From Nitrospina sp. (GTDB taxonomy: Bacteria; Nitrospinota; Nitrospinia; Nitrospinales; Nitrospinaceae), in assembly GCA_004357365.1 (NCBI GenBank), contig SMVT01000121.1, positions 1-5,992 on the forward strand: a stretch of DNA of 5,992 bases, read 5' to 3'. This document shows positions 1 through 4,694 of the stretch, in pieces. The notes under the pieces are model-generated. The model was not told where the DNA came from. It saw only the letters and a list, made by a program, of their open reading frames with translations, and ran no database searches. The stretch's first letter is position 1; each line of letters starts with the position of its first letter. Both the position numbers and the translations under genes were made by a program.

Positions 1-25
1 CCCTTAAACCTTGCAAATAATTGGT

Positions 26-54
26 TTGACAGAGTTATCATTTAGTGATAACTT
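26..54 (+). promoter_or_regulatory. Sigma70-like promoter of the toxin-antitoxin operon
   Basis: A perfect -35 box TTGACA is at 26-31. The -10 box is less clear: TAACTT at 49-54 gives the ideal 17-base spacer but matches only in part, while GATAAC at 47-52 fits better with a 15-base spacer. Either choice puts transcription start at roughly 58-62, on or next to the ATG at 61. The boxes are seen in the sequence; promoter activity is inferred. Confidence 0.6.
33..53. promoter_or_regulatory. Palindromic operator candidate inside the toxin promoter
   Basis: AGTTATCA (33-40) and TGATAACT (46-53) form a perfect 8-bp inverted repeat around a 5-base centre, TTTAG. The site fills the space between the -35 and -10 boxes, so a bound dimer would block RNA polymerase. 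The likely ligand is the winged-helix protein encoded by the second gene, because antitoxins of toxin-antitoxin pairs commonly repress their own promoter. The repeat is seen directly; the binding protein is inferred. A half-site, GAGTTATC, recurs at 422-429 just before the antitoxin start. Confidence 0.6.
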
Positions 55-60
55 AATTCT

Positions 61-435
61 ATGGTCAAGAAGGACCGTGACTTCAGTTTGGACGCGCTTT
101 TGGACCTGGACGGGCAGGTCCTGTTCGTTGATCCTGAGGGTAAATATTGGGTCAAGTTCGTGGTCAAGCGGGTTGATGCGTCGTCTGAAAGGCCGCACGG
201 CCTGAATTATTCTTTAAACCTTCATGATGAGGCCGGGGAGCGGCTGGTGGGTTTTGACAACGCTCACTCTGTCCGGGGCAGGTCCGGTCCGAGTGGTAAG
301 AAGGAAAAGCCTCACGATCACAAACACCGCATCCGTACGATCAAACCTTACGAATATCAGGATGCGGCGGCCCTTTTAGGGGATTTCTGGGTGGAAGTGG
401 ATGCCGTTCTGAAGGAGAAAGGAGTTATCCAGTGA
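61..435 (+). CDS. TumE-like (DUF6516) toxin of a toxin-antitoxin pair
   Basis: This 124-residue basic soluble protein has no signal peptide or membrane segment. It resembles the TumE/DUF6516 toxin family: an N-terminal strand-rich part (GQVLFVDPEGKYWVKFVVKR, residues 18-37), a central FDNAH (65-69), and a His-rich HDHKH (85-89) followed by a C-terminal helical segment. In family members the pair of a DNAP/H-type motif and an HHKH-type motif is the hallmark, and the histidines are likely catalytic or metal-binding. The molecular target is not known to me, so toxicity is inferred from family and context. The ATG at 61 has no Shine-Dalgarno sequence and sits where the predicted promoter would start transcription, so the message may be leaderless. 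The stop TGA overlaps the start of the next gene by 4 bases, which suggests coupled translation. Toxin-first order is the reverse of the commonest arrangement. The family call is by recall of motifs, not by a search. Confidence 0.75.
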   Translation: MVKKDRDFSLDALLDLDGQVLFVDPEGKYWVKFVVKRVDASSERPHGLNYSLNLHDEAGERLVGFDNAHSVRGRSGPSGKKEKPHDHKHRIRTIKPYEYQDAAALLGDFWVEVDAVLKEKGVIQ

Positions 436-809
436 GTAAGTTGAAAATCGGCATTGCCAGTTATGAGAAAATAAAAGCCAGAACCCTGGCTATCGCCCGT
501 GGCAAATACAAACCCGGACGCAGCGAACCAAAAATATGGTTTACCTCCATGGAAAGCTTCGCCCGGGTTCTTTCCGACCGTAACCGATCACTGCTCAATC
601 TAATCGTGGAGGCCCGGCCGGAATCCATGGCGGAACTTGCGGACCTTTCAGGCCGAGCCAAATCGAACCTGTCGCGAACTCTCCACACCATGGAGCGTTA
701 TGGTTTGGTTCAGTTAAAGAAAAAAGCCGGCGGTAAAATTGTCCCGCGCGTCCCCTATAAGGAAATCGTGCTGGATGTTCCTATTGGAGCAGGAAGCACA
801 GAAGAGTAA
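432..809 (+). CDS. Winged-helix DNA-binding antitoxin (HVO_A0114-like)
   Basis: This 125-residue basic protein is the probable antitoxin and autoregulator of the TumE-like toxin. Residues about 50-110 form a MarR-like winged helix: a first helix (RSLLNLIVEA), a helix-turn-helix (SMAELADLSGRAKSNLSRTLHTMERYGLV, about residues 65-93) and a basic wing (KKKAGGKIVPRV). This layout matches the HVO_A0114 family of putative DNA-binding proteins often encoded next to TumE-type toxins. The N-terminal 45 residues carry the ARGKYKPGRSEPKIWF stretch typical of that group and may contact the toxin. The start is GTG at 432, sharing GTGA with the toxin stop. AAAGGAG at 418-424 lies 7 bases upstream and is a strong ribosome binding site, so the antitoxin is probably translated better than the toxin. 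Family call is good; the antitoxin role is inferred from pairing. Confidence 0.75.
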   Translation: MSKLKIGIASYEKIKARTLAIARGKYKPGRSEPKIWFTSMESFARVLSDRNRSLLNLIVEARPESMAELADLSGRAKSNLSRTLHTMERYGLVQLKKKAGGKIVPRVPYKEIVLDVPIGAGSTEE

Positions 810-862
810 GAAATATCACTCTTTCCTTTTATTGGCCCTATCCGCAATTTAGTGTAAAGTAA

Positions 863-880
863 CCCCTGATAAAATAGGGG
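863..880. repeat. Small hairpin downstream of the toxin-antitoxin operon
   Basis: CCCCT (863-867) pairs with AGGGG (876-880) around the 8-base loop GATAAAAT. It is not followed by a T-run on the plus strand, so it is not a classical terminator. It could protect the 3' end of the operon message or belong to the repeat mosaic that follows. Only the inverted repeat itself is seen. Confidence 0.35.
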
Positions 881-896
881 AACAGGGAACACGGAG

Positions 897-975
897 AAAG
901 GGGCTCCCACCCCTCCTGGCCTCCCCTCGGGCAGGGTTAAATCCCCCCATCCCCCTTCACAAAGGGGGAGTTTTA
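897..975. repeat. C-rich palindromic repeat mosaic with terminator-like hairpin
   Basis: This gene-free stretch is a run of C-rich blocks. It resembles the CTCCCC/GGGGAG and ATCCCCC/GGGGGAT palindromic elements scattered through many bacterial intergenic regions. Its core is a perfect 8-bp stem, TCCCCCTT (950-957) with AAGGGGGA (962-969), around the loop CACA. It is flanked by AAAT-type sequence on both sides and followed by GTTTT (970-974), so on the plus strand it could also end transcription of the upstream operon. Copy number in the genome cannot be judged from one window; the dispersed-repeat call is from resemblance. Confidence 0.5.
950..974 (+). terminator. Possible intrinsic terminator after the antitoxin gene
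   Basis: An 8-bp G/C-rich stem (950-957 with 962-969), a 4-base loop, then one G and four T. The T-run is short and the hairpin lies about 140 bases past the antitoxin stop, so termination would be partial. It coincides with the palindromic repeat and may be a by-product of it. Confidence 0.35.
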
Positions 976-1008
976 AATCCTGTTTTTCCTGTTATCCTGT
1001 CTATAACC

Positions 1009-1049
1009 CAGATTCTTCGCGGAGTTTATCGAAGGGCTCAGAATGACAT
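1009..1049. repeat. Dispersed-repeat-like segment with ATTCTTCG / CAGAATGACA ends
   Basis: The segment opens with CAGATTCTTCGCGG and closes with GAAGGGCTCAGAATGACA. This pairing resembles a short intergenic repeat I recall from many unrelated bacterial genomes. ATTCT (1012-1016) can pair with AGAAT (1040-1044), and TTCG (1016-1019) can pair with CGAA (1030-1033) as an alternative. It ends just before the ribosome binding site of the next gene. No function is assigned; the repeat status rests on recall. Confidence 0.45.
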
Positions 1050-1073
1050 GCCTTATTATTAGGAGAAAAGTGA

Positions 1074-1361
1074 ATGAGCGTGAAGGAAGAGTATCAAAAG
1101 AAACTGCAGGCACAATTGGACGAGTGGGGCACAGAGATCGACAAGCTCAAGGCCGTAGCCGGTAAGGCAAAAACCGGTTTGCAAGGTGAGTATTACAAGG
1201 AACTCGAGGATCTTCGATCCCAGCAGCTGACGGCGCAGAAAAAACTTCATGAACTCAAAGGAGCGAGCGGAGAAGCATGGGGAGACCTCAAGGAAGGTAT
1301 TGAAGGTGCGTGGGACTCTTTAAGCAAGGGCGTTAAATCCGCCGTTTCCCGTTTCAAATAG
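1074..1361 (+). CDS. Small charged coiled-coil protein, sll1863-like stress family
   Basis: This 95-residue cytosolic protein has no signal peptide, membrane segment or cysteine. Residues 1-63 are an almost unbroken Lys/Glu/Gln-rich heptad-like helix (EEYQKKLQAQLDEWGTEIDK at 5-24, then YKELEDLRSQQLTAQKKLHE at 41-60), broken near GKAKTG at 30-35. The C-terminus (residues 66-95, from GEAWGDLKEG to KSAVSRFK) is an amphipathic helix with two Trp, followed by a basic end. This layout matches small coiled-coil proteins, one branch annotated as sll1863-family stress response proteins; their biochemical role is unknown to me. The ATG at 1074 is supported by AGGAG at 1061-1065 with an 8-base spacer. 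The gene is monocistronic, closed by a strong terminator 7 bases after its TAG stop. A poor TATAAC -10-like box at 1002-1007 might drive it, but no good -35 is visible. Confidence 0.75.
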   Translation: MSVKEEYQKKLQAQLDEWGTEIDKLKAVAGKAKTGLQGEYYKELEDLRSQQLTAQKKLHELKGASGEAWGDLKEGIEGAWDSLSKGVKSAVSRFK

Positions 1362-1367
1362 CGGCGT

Positions 1368-1408
1368 ACCGGCGCAGGCCGGGCAAGGCCCGGTGCTGGT
1401 TTTTCTTT
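1368..1408 (+). terminator. Strong intrinsic terminator after the coiled-coil gene
   Basis: Inner stem CCGGGC (1379-1384) with GCCCGG (1388-1393) around the loop AAG. An outer stem pairs ACCGGCG (1368-1374) with TGCTGGT (1394-1400) using two G-T pairs, with a 4-base bulge at 1375-1378. TTTTTCTTT follows from 1400. The structure begins 7 bases past the stop at 1361 and isolates the small gene from polA. Confidence 0.85.
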
Positions 1409-1418
1409 GCGATCTCTG

Positions 1419-1427
1419 TGGTAAAAT
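1419..1427 (+). promoter_or_regulatory. Extended -10 promoter for polA
   Basis: TGGTAAAAT is an extended -10 element: TG, one base, then TAAAAT, five of six matches to TATAAT. No good -35 is present, because the expected position (about 1399-1404) is the T-run of the preceding terminator; extended -10 promoters can work without one. Predicted transcription start is about 1434, only a few bases before the ATG at 1438. Confidence 0.5.
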
Positions 1428-1437
1428 CCCTCCTGTT

Positions 1438-4137
1438 ATGCCGAAGAAACCGAAACTTTATCTGATTGACGGATCGTCGTATATCTTCCGGGCGTTTTAC
1501 GGCATCCGGCAGTTCCTGTCCAATTCCAAAGGACTCCCCACCAACGCCCTGTACGGCTTCACCACCATGCTCTCCAAGGTGGTGCGCGACGAACAACCGG
1601 ACTACCTGGCCGTGGTGTTCGACTCGAAAGCCAAAACCTTCCGCCACGACATGTATCCCGACTACAAGGCCAACCGCGACACCCCGCCGGAAGAGCTGGC
1701 GCAACAGTTCCCCTATTTCGAACCGCTGGTGGAGGCGTTCAATATGGTCAGCCTGCGGCAGGACGGTTACGAGGCCGACGACATCATCGGCACCCTGGCG
1801 AAGATGGGCGAGCAGGCGGGGATGGCGGTCACTATCGTTTCCGGCGACAAGGACATGATGCAGTTGATCTCCCCCAACGTCCACATGCTCGACACGATGA
1901 AGGACAAACGCTTCGAGAAACCGGAGGTGATCGACAAGTTCGGCGTGCCGCCGGACAAGGTGATCGAGGTGATGGGCCTGATGGGCGACGCCAGCGACAA
2001 CATCCCCGGCGTGAAAGGGGTCGGACCCAAAACGGCGACCGAGCTGATCCGGAAATACGGCTCCATTGAAGAGCTATACAAAAATATCGACGAGATCGAC
2101 AAAATAAAACTGAAGGACAAACTGGAGACGGATAAGGACAACGCCCTGCTCAGCCGCAAGCTGGTTACGATTGATACGGAGATGTCCCTCGACTGTAAAG
2201 TCGAGGATTTAAAAATGCGCGAACCGGATACCGGCAAACTGCGCGCTCTGTACACAGAGTTTGAATTTAAAAGTCTGTTGGAGAACTTGCCGGAGGGTAG
2301 CGAGGATTCAGGCGAAACGTCGAAAACTGAGAGTAAAAAAGTCGAATCTCATTATGAAACGATCATGGACGAGCAGGCATTGAATACTCTTGTCAAAAAG
2401 TTGAAGAATGCGAAAGAGTTCGCGCTCGATCTGGAAACGACCAGCAAGCATCCGACTCGCGCCGAGATGGTGGGCATTTCGTTTTCGTGGGCGGAGGGCG
2501 AGGCGTGCTACATCCCGGTGTCGCACCGTTACCTGGGCGTGCCGGAGCAGTTGGACAAGCAGAAGGTGATTGAAGCCCTGAAACCTCTTCTGCAGGATGG
2601 AAAACTGAAAAAGTTCGGGCATAACATCAAGTACGATCTGATCGTGCTCGCCAACGAGGGCGTGGCGCTTAAGGGCATCGCGTTCGATTCCATGCTGGCG
2701 TCGTATGTGCTGGATCCTTCCAAGCGGCAGCACGGCCTCGACGCTCTGGCATTGGAGTTGCTGGGGCATCAGAACATCACCTATGCCGACGTAGCGGGCA
2801 AGGGGGCAAAGCAGATCGGCTTCGACGAGGTGGAGATCGAGCCGGCCGCCGAATACGCGGCGGAGGATTCCGATATCACCTGGCGTTTGACGCACGCGCT
2901 GAAGGCACGCCTTAAAGACGAAACCTTGAAACTGTACGAGGAGCTGGAGTTGCCGCTGATCGAGGTGCTGGCGGATATGGAGATGACCGGCGTGCGGGTC
3001 GACCGCGAGCATCTTGCCAAACTGTCGCGCCAGCTGGACAAGGATTTGAAGAAGCTGGAGAACGAAATCTATGCGCTGGCGGGGGAGCCGTTCAACATCA
3101 ATTCGCCGAAGCAGTTGGGGGTGATCCTGTTCGAGAAGCTGGAGTTGCGGGTTATCAAGAAGACCAAGACCGGGCCCTCGACCGACATGAGCGTGATGGA
3201 GGAACTGGCGGGCGAGCACGAACTGCCGGACAGGATCGTCAATTACCGTCAGCTGTCGAAACTGAAGTCGACCTACATCGACGCGCTGCCGCTGGAGATT
3301 TACGAAAAGACCGGGCGGGTGCATACGTCTTACAACCAGACCGTGGCGGCGACGGGGCGGTTGAGCAGTAGCGATCCGAATCTGCAGAACATACCGATCC
3401 GCTCCGAACTCGGCAAGGAAATCCGGCGGGCTTTTGTCGCCGACCAGAATGGCTGGTTGTTGTCGGCGGATTATTCGCAGATCGAGTTGCGGATTCTGGC
3501 GCATTTGTCGGACGATCCCGCGCTGATCCGGGCGTTCAAGAAGGGCGAGGATATTCACAGTCGCACGGCGGCGGAGATTTTCGGTCAGCCGCTCGACGCG
3601 GTGGACGAAGAGGGGCGGCGCATGGCGAAGGCGGTGAACTTCGGCATCGTGTACGGGTTGAGCGCGTTCGGATTGTCGCGGCAGTTGAAGATTTCGCCCA
3701 AGGACGCGAAGAAATTCATCGACCAGTATTTCGATCTGTACAAAAATGTGAAGACCTTCATGGAGCGCACGATTGAAGAGGCGCGGCAGTGCGGGTATAC
3801 CGTGACGGTGATGAACCGGCGGCGGTACCTGCCCGATCTCGACAGCAAGAACCGTCAGGTGCGGGAGGCGGCGGAGCGGATGGCGATCAATTCGCCAGTG
3901 CAGGGGAGCGCGGCGGACATGATCAAGGTGGCGATGATCCGCCTGCATCAGAAGCTGGCAAAGTTGAAGTCGAAAATGATTATGCAGGTGCACGACGAAC
4001 TGGTGTTCGAGTGTCCGGCGAAAGAGAAGAAGGAAGTCGAGTCGCTGGTGAAGAAGGAAATGGAAGGCGTGTGGCCGATGCAGGTGCCGGTGGTGGTTCA
4101 TTTGGACTGGGGAAAAAACTGGAACGAAGCTCATTAA
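1438..4137 (+). CDS. polA: DNA polymerase I, complete with all three activities
   Basis: This 899-residue family A polymerase (928 in E. coli) fills gaps and removes RNA primers in replication and excision repair. The 5' nuclease domain (about 1-290) keeps the acidic metal ligands D11, E112/D114/D115 in EADD, D137/D139 in GDKD, and D184/D187 in GDASDN, then the GVGPKTA helix-hairpin-helix. The 3'-5' exonuclease is intact: D331/E333 in DLETT, N396/D400 in GHNIKYD, and Y473/D477 in YAAED. The polymerase has motif A D678 and E683 (SADYSQIELR), motif B R727, K731, F735 and Y739 (RRMAKAVNFGIVYG), and motif C H852, D853 and E854 (QVHDELVFE). F735, at the position of E. coli F762, predicts normal discrimination against dideoxynucleotides. 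A Ser/Glu/Lys-rich linker lies at about 283-305. I chose ATG 1438 over the in-frame GTG at 1393, because 1393 lies inside the terminator stem and MPKKPKLYLIDGSSY is the usual N-terminus. There is no Shine-Dalgarno sequence. The gene stands alone. Confidence 0.98.
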   Translation: MPKKPKLYLIDGSSYIFRAFYGIRQFLSNSKGLPTNALYGFTTMLSKVVRDEQPDYLAVVFDSKAKTFRHDMYPDYKANRDTPPEELAQQFPYFEPLVEAFNMVSLRQDGYEADDIIGTLAKMGEQAGMAVTIVSGDKDMMQLISPNVHMLDTMKDKRFEKPEVIDKFGVPPDKVIEVMGLMGDASDNIPGVKGVGPKTATELIRKYGSIEELYKNIDEIDKIKLKDKLETDKDNALLSRKLVTIDTEMSLDCKVEDLKMREPDTGKLRALYTEFEFKSLLENLPEGSEDSGETSKTESKKVESHYETIMDEQALNTLVKKLKNAKEFALDLETTSKHPTRAEMVGISFSWAEGEACYIPVSHRYLGVPEQLDKQKVIEALKPLLQDGKLKKFGHNIKYDLIVLANEGVALKGIAFDSMLASYVLDPSKRQHGLDALALELLGHQNITYADVAGKGAKQIGFDEVEIEPAAEYAAEDSDITWRLTHALKARLKDETLKLYEELELPLIEVLADMEMTGVRVDREHLAKLSRQLDKDLKKLENEIYALAGEPFNINSPKQLGVILFEKLELRVIKKTKTGPSTDMSVMEELAGEHELPDRIVNYRQLSKLKSTYIDALPLEIYEKTGRVHTSYNQTVAATGRLSSSDPNLQNIPIRSELGKEIRRAFVADQNGWLLSADYSQIELRILAHLSDDPALIRAFKKGEDIHSRTAAEIFGQPLDAVDEEGRRMAKAVNFGIVYGLSAFGLSRQLKISPKDAKKFIDQYFDLYKNVKTFMERTIEEARQCGYTVTVMNRRRYLPDLDSKNRQVREAAERMAINSPVQGSAADMIKVAMIRLHQKLAKLKSKMIMQVHDELVFECPAKEKKEVESLVKKEMEGVWPMQVPVVVHLDWGKNWNEAH

Positions 4138-4155
4138 AACATGGGGTCAGAAGGG

Positions 4156-4184
4156 TTGACAGGGTTTTCGGAAAAGATTAAATT
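4156..4184 (+). promoter_or_regulatory. Sigma70-like promoter upstream of the interrupted small gene
   Basis: A perfect TTGACA (4156-4161) is followed after 17 bases by TAAATT (4179-4184), four of six matches to the -10 consensus. The surrounding sequence is A/T-rich (GATTAAATTAATAAA). Transcription would start near 4191 and leave a leader of about 78 bases before the ATG at 4269. No terminator is visible between the polA stop (4137) and this site. Confidence 0.55.
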
Positions 4185-4202
4185 AATAAACTGCGTCCAG
4201 AT

Positions 4203-4236
4203 TTTCCCCAGCCGGCGCTTGGATGATAGGGGGAAA
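4203..4236 (+). other. 5' leader hairpin before the interrupted gene
   Basis: TTTCCCC (4203-4209) pairs perfectly with GGGGAAA (4230-4236) across a 20-base loop that contains the self-complementary GCCGGC (4211-4216). In the predicted transcript this hides the AGGGGG Shine-Dalgarno-like sequence at 4228-4233 that would serve an ATG at 4241, but not the GGAG at 4259-4262. It matches no riboswitch I recognise. The pairing is seen; a regulatory role is inferred. Confidence 0.35.
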
Positions 4237-4240
4237 CAAT

Positions 4241-4339
4241 ATGAAGAATTTAATTTTCGGAGTTGGATATGTCGCCACCGGAGCGGTTTCTCCTGGCCTT
4301 TCAGGGCACCGACGGAAAAAAAATTGTACTGGAGTTTGA
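4241..4339 (+). CDS. Possible 32-residue leader ORF, different frame
   Basis: ATG at 4241 is preceded by AGGGGG (4228-4233) with a 7-base spacer, a better ribosome binding site than most in the window. The product would be 32 residues, beginning MKNLIFGVGYVATGAV, which is mildly hydrophobic, then turning basic (HRRKK) and ending at TGA 4337. It overlaps the first 24 codons of the interrupted frame in another reading frame. It may be a leader peptide, a remnant of an older start, or chance. A run of eight A (4316-4323) inside the overlap could allow slippage between the two frames. Confidence 0.25.
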   Translation: MKNLIFGVGYVATGAVSPGLSGHRRKKNCTGV

Positions 4340-4544
4340 ATCGGAGCATTACCTGACCGGAAAATGAAACGCGGCCAAGGACCTTCGGTTATGGGTCCGC
4401 CGGTTGACCACGGAGGAATTTGAGTCCGAGGAATTCGGCGATATCCAGCATTTCGATATGCGGCATTCCCCCACCAGCTCCATTTTCCATTTGGAGCAAT
4501 GGTTGAATTATTTAATGAATGAAGACGGGAACCCCTCTTCCTGA
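4269..4544 (+). pseudogene. Unrecognised 91-codon small gene interrupted by in-frame TGA
   Basis: The frame opens at ATG 4269 with GGAG at 4259-4262 and a 6-base spacer. It runs 32 codons (from MSPPERFLLAFQGTDGKK to HYLTGK), hits TGA at 4365-4367, and then continues in the same frame without another stop for 58 codons to TGA 4542-4544. The second half (from NAAKDLRLWVRRLTTEEFES to HLEQWLNYLMNEDGNPSS) has protein-like composition and G/C-rich third positions similar to the neighbouring genes. It contains Trp encoded by TGG and amphipathic segments, so it looks like real coding sequence. The simplest reading is a recent nonsense change, for instance TGG to TGA restoring GKWNAAKD, or a sequencing error. 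Readthrough or selenocysteine insertion are alternatives; a hairpin follows the TGA, but no Cys partner for a redox motif is seen. I recognise no family, and no signal peptide is present. Confidence 0.55.
4372..4402 (+). other. Hairpin just downstream of the in-frame TGA
   Basis: CGGC (4372-4375) plus GGACC (4379-4383) pair with GGTCC (4394-4398) plus GCCG (4399-4402), giving nine base pairs with a CAA bulge and a 10-base loop, TTCGGTTATG. The upper stem starts 11 bases after the TGA, about the spacing of a bacterial SECIS element. However, the first two loop bases are not G, which known bacterial SECIS loops favour. It could equally be a chance structure in GC-rich coding sequence. Confidence 0.35.
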
Positions 4545-4643
4545 GTTCGCTTCCCGGCCCCGTTGGTTATCTGCCCTCTGATGCCCCCCGTTTCAAGCCT
4601 TTTGATTGCCCGCCATCTTCTTTGTTTGGTGCCATCGGCCATT

Positions 4644-4652
4644 TGCTATACT
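4644..4652 (+). promoter_or_regulatory. Extended -10 promoter for the phosphoesterase operon
   Basis: TGCTATACT joins an extended TG motif to TATACT, five of six matches to TATAAT. Upstream, TTGTTT at 4622-4627 is a weak -35 with a long 19-base spacer. Transcription would begin near 4659, giving a leader of about 36 bases to the proposed TTG start at 4695. The position also argues against the far upstream start at 4563, which would lie before the promoter. Confidence 0.5.
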
Positions 4653-4662
4653 GAGTGGAAGC

Positions 4663-4686
4663 ATGAATCGGTATCGTTGGGTCTGA
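4663..4686 (+). other. Seven-codon mini-ORF in the phosphoesterase leader
   Basis: ATG at 4663 opens a frame reading MNRYRWV and stops at TGA 4684, 8 bases before the TTG start of the phosphoesterase. A weak GGAAG at 4657-4661 lies too close to the ATG for good initiation. It could tune translation of the downstream gene or be chance; no attenuator stems are evident. Confidence 0.2.
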
Positions 4687-4694
4687 GAGGGCAC

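Noticed and set aside
1393..1437. GTG start at 1393 for polA
   Set aside because: It lies within the terminator hairpin and would add 15 residues not seen at the usual N-terminus; the extended -10 element also sits downstream of it.
2308..4134. A 608-codon open frame on the minus strand opposite polA
   Set aside because: It is a codon-bias shadow of polA: His/Arg/Gln/Leu-rich, with no recognisable domain, and the opposite strand holds every catalytic motif of DNA polymerase I.
4141..4356. 71-codon plus-strand frame between polA and the phosphoesterase
   Set aside because: Starts within 4 bases of the polA stop without an SD, spans the promoter and leader hairpin, and its translation has no protein-like pattern; the overlapping frame from 4269 is better supported.
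4365..4367. TGA read as tryptophan by a variant genetic code
   Set aside because: The recognised genes here encode Trp with TGG and contain no internal TGA, and TGA ends the toxin gene at 433-435, so a genome-wide code change is not supported.
4526..4556. CGGGAA / TTCCCG inverted repeat as a terminator after the interrupted gene
   Set aside because: The loop is 19 bases and no T-run follows, so intrinsic termination is unlikely.
4563..4694. TTG start at 4563 for the phosphoesterase
   Set aside because: No ribosome binding site, it lies upstream of the predicted promoter, and it would push the twin-arginine motif about 57 residues into the protein.
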